From Chamaecyparis obtusa (lineage: Eukaryota; Streptophyta; Pinopsida; Cupressales; Cupressaceae): a stretch of 64,000 nucleotides of DNA. Position numbers and translations under genes: made by a program. Location: NCBI GenBank assembly GCA_027943335.1, contig BSBK01007857.1, forward strand, positions 186,001 to 250,000, given 5' to 3'. Shown piece by piece: positions 57,386 to 64,000 of the stretch. Positions within the stretch are counted from its first letter, which is position 1. Each line of letters starts with the position of its first letter. The notes under the pieces were generated by a model. That model was given only the letters and a program-made list of their open reading frames with translations, was not told where the DNA came from and did no database searches.

Positions 57386-58850
57386 AACTTTCCTATCATA
57401 CTACCATGGTCTACCCAAAAAGAGATGACACATATCCATAGGCATGATATCACACAAAACCTCATCATAATACTTCCTAATCTTGAATTTAACTAGGCAT
57501 TTTTAACTTACCAGTAGGTTGTGTTCATCTTTTATCCATGCAATCTGATAGGGTTTAGGATGCTTCAATCTCTACAACTCCAATTTTTCAACAAGCTCCT
57601 TTGAAGCAAGATTATTAGAACTTCCATTGTTTATGACAACATTATAGACCTTGTCTTGTACCTTACATCTAGTTCTAAAAAAATTCTTCCTTTGTATTGG
57701 TTACATCTCTTGTTCTCAATGATATAAGACTCTCCTAGTCATCAAGGTCACACCTTCCTCTGTTGGATTGTGTTTTACTAAACTAGTGGATTCTTCATTA
57801 GCAAATGTGGTTCTCCTACTAGTGTCTTCCTTCTAAGAGTTACCTTGCTTGGATCCAAATGATATGTGTCCTACTTCACCATAATTAAAATAGGTACCAC
57901 TAATATTCCTCCTTTCACTGCTACATTATCCTTCCCTTCAGTAGAAATTCCCTTCATTTCTCCTATAGTAATCATTATCCTTAACTTTTGACTCATTCTT
58001 GCCCTGATATGTAGAAGATCTACCTCTTACTCTATGAAATATTCAACCTCTACCTCTTTTTTTTTTCTCATGCCCCCTATTAAGATTTTTTTTAGCCTTC
58101 ATGGCCCACTTATAAGTCTCTTCTACACTCCTAATCTACAATAAATTGATTTCATCTTGTATGGACATCTTCAAACCATTAATGTAGTGAGACAATTGTT
58201 TAGCTTTATCATCTATATGACTAGATCTAGTGTTTAACTTGTATAACTCCTCAATATAAATTTTCACACTTGGGTCTCTTTGCTTCAAGTTCTACAATCT
58301 CCTAAACAAACTGACTTGGTAATCCTCAATCAAGAACTTAGCTTTCAACTTTTTCACCATCCTATCCAAGATTTGATCGTCTTTACCTCTTCTCTACAAA
58401 TCTATTTGTAGATAATCCCACCATAAGGATGCATGTCCTTTTAACTTGGTGTAGGAATATTTCACTTTCTTCTCCTCACTAGTTCCTTCAAGCTCAAAAT
58501 ATTTCTCCATCTTTGTGATCTAATCTATCAATTCATTAGCATCTAGGTTGCCATGGTAATCAGGTGGGTTGAAATGAGGTTTCTTAGTAACATTATTCAA
58601 GGATCTAATGAACCTATCCTCTTCATGATTCATCTTTGGTTGTGCCTCTTTTTTATCTCCTTCCACCACTTGATATTGATTCTATTCATCTCCTTCTTCA
58701 TCACATGCATCTTCTATGTGCTGCCCTCTTCTTTGAGAAGTCTCTAATACCTCCAATCTAGTAGAAATTTTCTTAAAAAGTCCAAGACCACTGGATCTAC
58801 ATTCCTTCCTCCACCTCTAGTATTTATCCTAGACATTTCTACAAACCCTT
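57386..58850 (-). pseudogene. G gag and protease
   Basis: Minus strand from about 58840: MSRINTRGGGRNVDP, then RSLNNVTKKPHFNPPDYHGN, KMEKYFELEGTSEEKKVKY, LKGHASLWWDYL (retrotrans_gag family, 58400-58600), and KQLSHYINGLKMSIQDEI. The knuckle at 57842-57897 reads YFNYGEVGHISFGS with three Cys replaced. Protease at about 57600-57650 has NNGSSNNLASKELVEKL, with Asn for the catalytic Asp of the usual D-S/N-G triad, and the C-terminal MPMDMCHLFLGRPW at about 57410. Confidence 0.82.
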
Positions 58851-58915
58851 TAAACTATAGGTCAGATCCTCTTCAATTGAAACCCTACAAGAAAGCCCTA
58901 GGTTGCAAAACCTTT

Positions 58916-58926
58916 CTCTGATACTA
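58916..58926 (-). other. G primer binding site
   Basis: Minus strand TAGTATCAGAG, two bases after the 5' LTR end; one transition from the initiator tRNA-Met complement TGGTATCAGAG. Confidence 0.75.
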
Positions 58927-58928
58927 GT

Positions 58929-59682
58929 TGATGTAGTCAAGGATGGAGAATCCTACAAGAGATTATTCCAACCTTGTAGCTAGTTCAAACACAACAAAAA
59001 CAATAGCCAAGATAGAAAAGAAATGAAAGATCAACCTTCAATTATTATCAACAAATCAGTTACAACCGATCTATAACATGAAATCTTACATGTCAAGCAT
59101 ACATGTATAATTATGATCAAAAATTCCTTAAAACCCTAGCTAAACTATGGACATGAAATCTTATGAAAACCACCTTATCCCTTAGGAATAATTCCATAAG
59201 CTTATATAACCAATAGAAACATCGGTTGGCCCAGAAATGATCACATTTCCCAAGAATAGAGGAAAAATTAATACAAAAAATAGGTTGGCTCCCAAATCCA
59301 AATGAACAACCCACAATAAATAACACAAGAGATGAAATCATGGAAGAATTTGGCCTCAAATGTAACAATGAGCTAGCATGATCACAACCATAAATTCAAA
59401 TCAGTAGATTAGAAAATCTACTAGTAAACACCAATATTGATCGGAAAATGAATAATAGGATAGTCTCACAAAGAATCTGCAATAAATCCAATGTGTTGAA
59501 TCCAAATGAGGTACAATAATAGGATAAGGCTCAAGGAAAATCCATGAACAAACAGTAGAAATCACAACTCATAATAACAAGTATAGATCAACCGTGACAA
59601 GAATAATAGATTGATCAATAGGAAACTAAACATTCTTTTAGTTGATGCAAGATTTCTTAAATCCAAAGATGCTCCTACATCA
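58929..59682 (-). repeat. 5' LTR of chromovirus G (high-coordinate copy)
   Basis: 754 bp partner of 53606-54348, next to the PBS and followed by ATATA. Confidence 0.92.
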
Positions 59683-59892
59683 ATATACAAGAACCATGTG
59701 ATATGCTCTAAGACCAAGCATATTTCAATAAAGTACCATTTTCTTAGAGAGAAAGTTTAGGGAAATAAGTATAGTTGGAGTATGTGCCAACTAAGGAGCA
59801 AGTTGTAGACATTTTTACTAAGACACAACCAAAGGATATGATTGAGTATCTAAGAGGCAAGTTGAGTGTCATTCCCCTACCTAAGCAGAATT
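59683..59892 (+). pseudogene. Copia C/E RNase H, C-terminal end
   Basis: Resumes after G: YKNHVICSKTKHISIKYHFLREKV, a stop, a frameshift near 59775, then LEYVPTKEQVVDIFTKTQPKD and MIEYLRGKLSVIPLPKQN ending at TAA 59890-59892. Confidence 0.88.
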
Positions 59893-60224
59893 AAATTGAT
59901 GTTGTTGCATCAGTCCAATATTTTGTATTGAAAATCATTGTTGGATTGATGTGATATGGAGCTACTCCTAAGGGGGAGCAGTCGATGATGTAGATACTGA
60001 AGGAGATGCAGTAGTCTATGGTATTATGCCTTTGGCATTTTTGTCAAAAGGGGAGAGATGTACAGTGACATGGTCAAGAGGATGATAGAGAAGTGGATAA
60101 TCAGATGTGATATATGACAATTGATTCACTGTTGAAGAATGTAAGAATACAAGTAGAGAATTTTATCTAATTGAGAAGAGTATATGATTATTTGGTTTTC
60201 CATCAATGCAAAAGGGGGATTTTT
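59893..60224 (+). other. C/E 3' untranslated region with two PPT-like tracts
   Basis: TTGTCAAAAGGGGAGAG at 60035-60051 and, abutting the LTR, CCATCAATGCAAAAGGGGGATTTT at 60200-60223. No gene. Confidence 0.65.
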
Positions 60225-61209
60225 TGACATAACTGATGATGTGATGGAAAGTGATGAGATGATACAAATTTTGTGATTGAGATGATTTTTTTGTCATTTA
60301 TGTCAAGTATTGACTTGGTGCTCTTAGTGTGTTGCCAATTATGTGAGAATAATGAATAGTGTGTTCAAGTGGTTCCAATGGTTTTGATTCTCAATGAATA
60401 CTTGGGGATGTCTCTAGATGATAACTATATAACCGTAATTGTTGAATGTATTATTTGTATAAGATATGAATGATTAAAGTGTGACAGAGAAAATTTTAAA
60501 GTACTATTTCATTGGCAATGAGTGATTTGATTAGTTTATCAAATCTATGGTAACTTAGGTGATACGATTATAGAATTGTGTTTCTGATACTATGTTAAGT
60601 TAATGGTTATGACTACAACTAATTTGGTTGATCGGTAAGCATGTTTTGAGGATACAGAAGTTGTTTCAGTGACAGGTGATAGTGTTTTTGTTTTATCAAT
60701 GGTAGATCTTTTGTTGGCAATTGGAGATCATGTTGTGATGAATGATTTGTATTCAATTTGTCGTTTTGATGTTTCTAATATCATTTATGGTGATGAATTG
60801 ACATTACATTGATTGAGGTAGATTATTTTATATAGATGAAGGTTGAGTTGGTCAAAACTTGTTTGATTGTTCTTGATAAAATTAATTATTTGGGTCTATC
60901 CTATGGCAAACATATTAGGTAAAGATGGTTTTTACATTGGAATATGTGTTTTGGCATGATATCTTTGGCCATGAAGATTGGAAAAGTCATTTCAATGTGT
61001 TGGATGAGGTGTTAAGTGGGTCAAAAGTTTTAGGTCTTAAGAAGTGAAATTTATATCATGAAATTGAATATTTGTGTGTGTAGATTGTGATTATGTAGAT
61101 GTGATCAAGATAGGGTATTCCAGAGTTATTTGAGGATAGATTGTATGCATTTCTAAGCATCTAATCAAGAAAAGGTGTTTCTATTTACCAGATCAATCTA
61201 CTTGTAGTT
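60225..61209 (+). repeat. 3' LTR of C/E (truncated by H)
   Basis: Starts TGACATAACTGATG just after the PPT. The segment 60935-61203 matches 1-269 of the window. It breaks at about 61205, where H's LTR begins, so only its first 980 bases are present. Confidence 0.7.
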
Positions 61210-62328
61210 TGTGGCAAGTTGTCTATACTGAAGTATATGACTAGATATAGTGTTTTCATTATGGAAATAAAGTCATATAGTAGTTTGGAGTCAGTGCACC
61301 AAGTGTAAAGATTAGAAATCAGTTAAGTGTTGAAGACTGGATAGCATATAGAGCACCAGAGAATTAGAGCATTAGCGCACGTGTGTACGGATGAATTAAG
61401 TTATGCACCTTGGAAGTTAAGATTTTTAGACTATACTTATGCTTAGTCTAAGAGCGCATAAGTAGATATGCATAGATGTGAAAGTTATAGTCAGTTGAAG
61501 TTGCATAGCCAGTGTGTGCCAACTGAGAATAGAGCATAGAGCCGACAGTGACTATTTTGGTTTGTGATTGTAAATTAATGTTGTAGAGGCTATGTGCCCA
61601 TTTTATTTAGGTTTCCGATATATGTATATGTATAATTGTAAGCACGCTTAAGCCAATTCATTTGGAAGCATTATTTTTAATTAGTTATAGGGCCGGCCTA
61701 ATTGTATAATTGGTATGAGTGCATAAATATAAGGTGCACCCATTATATTCGGTATGGAAGTGAAAATAGAGTTGTGAGAAGTAGAGAAGAGGTATGCAAA
61801 GAGAGCATATGATGTATTAGAGCTTTGAAAGAGGTCAAAGCATCAGTGCACCAAAGGAATTGATCTAACAAGTAGTGTCACAATGACAGTTCACCTATAG
61901 ATATAGTGTGTATCTGATTCAGAAGGTTGTAGCCTTCATCATTTGAGTAGTGAGCTCTAGGATAGTGAGTCCACTCCCCTAACAAGGATCATTGTAAAAG
62001 AATCCTAATAGGGTCCAACCCTTAACAATGTCTATTGTACTAAAAGAATTATAAAGCTACTCCTAATAGGGTAAAGGATCTTCTAACAAGGATCACAAAA
62101 CACTAGTGCAAATTATTAGTGGGTATCAGGTCCCAGTGGGGTTTTTACCTATTTGGGTTTCCCCATAACCATATTGGTGTCATGTGTTGATTTCATGTTT
62201 CATGTTTATGTGAATGTTTAATCCAGTACTTAAGCATTTATAATTCAGTATTCAGATTAAAGTGAAAAGTTAAAATACAATAAACATTGATTCACCCCCC
62301 CCCCCTCTCAGTGTTCCCATTCCTAACA
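61210..62328 (+). repeat. 5' LTR of copia-type element H
   Basis: Tentative start TGTGGCAAGTTGTC, secure end CCTAACA followed by a PBS. From about 61915 on it resembles the second half of the B LTRs (GTAGTGAGCTCT, CCTAATAGGGTC, GTTTTTACCTATTTGGG, C-run of 11 at 62295-62305). The first half differs from B. Confidence 0.75.
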
Positions 62329-62330
62329 AT

Positions 62331-62342
62331 CAGTATCAGAGC
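62331..62342 (+). other. H primer binding site
   Basis: CAGTATCAGAGC, two transitions from TGGTATCAGAGC, two bases after the LTR. Confidence 0.78.
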
Positions 62343-62382
62343 TTTGGTCCTCAGCACAAAAGTTTAATCACTTGAGGAGATC

Positions 62383-63513
62383 ATGGACAAGGCAGATATG
62401 AAACATTTGAAGAAGAATCTTGAAGCAGCTCTTGAAAACCTGGAAAATTTAGAAAGAGAAATTGAAGAACTAAAAGAAAAATTCAGTGATGCTCAATTAG
62501 TTATCAAAAGACTAAGAAAAGATTTGAAAGGACACTCTAATAATGAACTTGAAGATAAAGTCAAAAAATTGAGTGAAGAAAATGCATCTCTATTGAGTTA
62601 GCTTGAAGAATTAGATGACAAACTAATGAACAATCAAGATGTCTACAATGAACAAGTCAAGGAGAACTTTCAACTGAATGAAGAACTAAGGGAGTCTAAC
62701 TTAGAAATCTTGGAGCTAAAGAATATCAAAGAAAGCTTGGAATCTGAAGTAAAGAATTCAAAGGATCATATTGACAAATTACACACCAGTGTTGAATTAG
62801 TAGAATCACAGTTGTATGCAAGAAGAATCAAAGGAGACACTAGCTGTATTGGGTACAATGAAGCACAGAATTAGATTGATAGTATATGAGAAAGAAAGGA
62901 TTCACAAAATAATTCTACTGATACTAGGAAGATTGAAGATCAAACCAAAGACAATAGTAATCCTCCTAAGAATGAGCGCAAGCCTGTAGAATGCACCTAT
63001 TCTACATGTATCAAGCATGGATGCATTGCAAAGAACTATACAGAGGTAAAACCCTTCAATGGTTACTGTTATACATGTAATAGATTTGGTCATAGAGCAA
63101 TAAATTGTAAGACTAGTAAGAAAATCAGGATACAACATGATCAAAGAAATCAAAATCAGATCAATGCAAGAAATTCTTAGAATGTTACATGTTAGATATG
63201 TAACAATAATGGTCACTTGGCTAGAACATGTAGAATGGTGACTCTTTTCAATGCACTGAGGAATAATAGACCTCTAGTGATTTGTCACACCTGTAACAAA
63301 GCTAGACATATCTCAAAGTTTTGTAGATCAAGGACGCAAGGTCAGGAAAGCCCTTAAAAGGCTGAAAAACCAGTTTTGGATCCTGAAGCTGAAGTCAAGT
63401 TTGTAAAAGCCTTAGAGGATGTGAGCTTGATTTTGTCAGAAGGAAAGAAGGAAAATGTTTTTGAGAATGTATTGGATGCATCCCAAGTGGACGCACCCTC
63501 TACATTTGCATAA
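62383..63513 (+). pseudogene. H first ORF: coiled coil plus four CCHC knuckles
   Basis: One frame from ATG 62383 (MDKADMKHLKKNLEAALENL), 41 bases after the PBS. Residues 1-160 are a Leu/Glu/Lys heptad-rich coiled coil with no cysteines in the first 140 codons. Four CX2CX4HX4C-type knuckles follow: 62998-63039 (degenerate, YSTCIKHGCIAKNY), 63067-63108 (CYTCNRFGHRAINC), 63190-63231 (stop inside, C-x-ICNNNGHLARTC), and 63283-63324 (CHTCNKARHISKFC). Stops at 62599, 62872, 62887, 63178, 63193, 63355 and 63511 lie in the same frame. Position after a PBS and the knuckles suggest a gag-like protein, but it lacks the UBN2 gag core of the other copia elements here, and copia gags usually have one knuckle. 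Confidence 0.7.
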
Positions 63514-64000
63514 ATGGCCCTCAGGGTCATAGGGGGAGCTAATTTAGCTCTAGACCCCTGCATGGTTGGTATACTCATCCTCAAAGTATGTGCCTTTGGA
63601 CTTAAGCTTTTGGAGTGTATAGAAACCTTTGTGCAAGAGAGCACATGTTGATTATTAGTGGAACTCAAGTTTGAAAATTTGAAGTGATAGCCTGGTTTAC
63701 GTGAGTTGCATTAATGGAAAATTTCTTACTTTAAGTACATAGAAAGTTGTTTGTTCACTCATTGCATTCATATTTAGAGAAAAGATGTAGATGAGGTACA
63801 AGATTCCTGAGAATATTGTAGAAAAGTATAAGGATACAATATGCTTCATGGTGGAGATTGATACTATGTGTATGGAAGCTATGGAACCTAGGACTAAGTG
63901 GATTCATCCACTTGGTTATGAGGTTGAAGAACAAGTTCTTGAAGCTTATGCATAGGTACTACTATCAGCCCCAAAGGATGTCAATGAACCTAGGTGGGGA
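63514..64000 (+). other. H internal region, unrecognised
   Basis: Continues the element to the window edge. A frame from about 63790 reads MRYKIPENIVEKYKDTICFM, then VEIDTMCMEAMEPRTKWIHP and GYEVEEQVLEAYA before a stop at 63954. I do not recognise it. No protease, integrase or RT motif appears before the window ends. Confidence 0.4.

Larger units (their letters stand above)
53606..59682 (-). mobile_element. Ty3/gypsy chromovirus G
   Basis: Minus-strand element with LTRs 53606-54348 and 58929-59682 (TGATGTA...CATCA). Flanking pentamers ATATT and ATATA, one mismatch, interrupt copia E's RNase H. Order on the minus strand: PBS, gag, degenerate knuckle, protease, RT, RNase H, integrase and a chromodomain-like tail, as in plant chromoviruses. 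Decayed throughout. Confidence 0.92.

Noticed and set aside
58553..58747. Plus-strand hydrophobic 64-codon frame
   Set aside because: Antisense to chromovirus G gag, which is clearly supported on the minus strand.
53606..59682. Possibility that G is an endogenous pararetrovirus
   Set aside because: It has paired LTRs, a near-TSD, an integrase core with D-D-E and a chromodomain-like tail, which fit a chromovirus and not a caulimovirid.
1..64000. Search for host genes, tRNA or rRNA genes
   Set aside because: No tRNA cloverleaf, rRNA segment or non-transposon conserved gene could be recognised; the only tRNA-related strings are retrotransposon primer binding sites, and the only gene of host type is the decayed PMD copy within T.

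Overview
The window is AT-rich plant nuclear DNA made almost entirely of decayed, nested retrotransposons. I found no intact host gene, rRNA, tRNA or CRISPR array. The family content (Ty1/copia elements primed by initiator tRNA-Met, a Tat-type Ty3/gypsy element with two RNase H domains, a chromovirus, and a plant L1 LINE with its own RNase H) points to a seed plant with a large, repeat-rich genome. A gymnosperm is plausible but only inferred.

Layout, left to right. (1) 1-821 is a piece of a copia-type LTR that recurs at 60935-61203. (2) 822-19453 is Ty3/gypsy element T (Tat-like), with about 1.65 kb LTRs, a protease/RT/RNase H/second RNase H/integrase polyprotein, and an antisense plant mobile domain (PMD) gene before the 3' LTR. 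Copia element A1 (3503-10315, minus strand) sits inside T's protease. (3) 19454-27510 is an L1-type LINE: ORF1, endonuclease, RT, zf-RVT, RNase H, then an unexplained reading frame. (4) 27511-28923 is very AT-rich and may be an LTR. (5) 28924-30655 is the gag-to-integrase half of copia element C, and 51637-53605 plus 59683-59892 carry the integrase-to-RNase H half (E). The two halves meet at the same integrase codon, so I read them as one old element. The intervening 21 kb holds a rearranged copia fragment D, split by A2 (30740-37580, same family as A1, perfect 5-bp target duplication) and by B (38774-50023, perfect target duplication). B's 3' LTR in turn holds a 4.07 kb TG...CA unit with its own perfect target duplication, probably a giant solo LTR. 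(6) 53606-59682 is chromovirus G (minus strand) inserted in E's RNase H. (7) 60225-61209 is the 3' LTR of C/E, broken by element H (from 61210), whose first ORF is a coiled coil followed by four zinc knuckles and runs off the window.

None of the elements is coding-competent: every polyprotein has stops and most have frameshifts. Insertion order can be read from the nesting: C/E is oldest, then D, then A2 and B, with the solo LTR inside B. T precedes A1. G and H came later than C/E. The most unusual items are the intron-bearing antisense PMD gene in T, the coiled-coil/four-knuckle ORF of H, the frame downstream of the LINE RNase H, the 4 kb solo LTR, and the split copia element bounded by inverted LTR ends.
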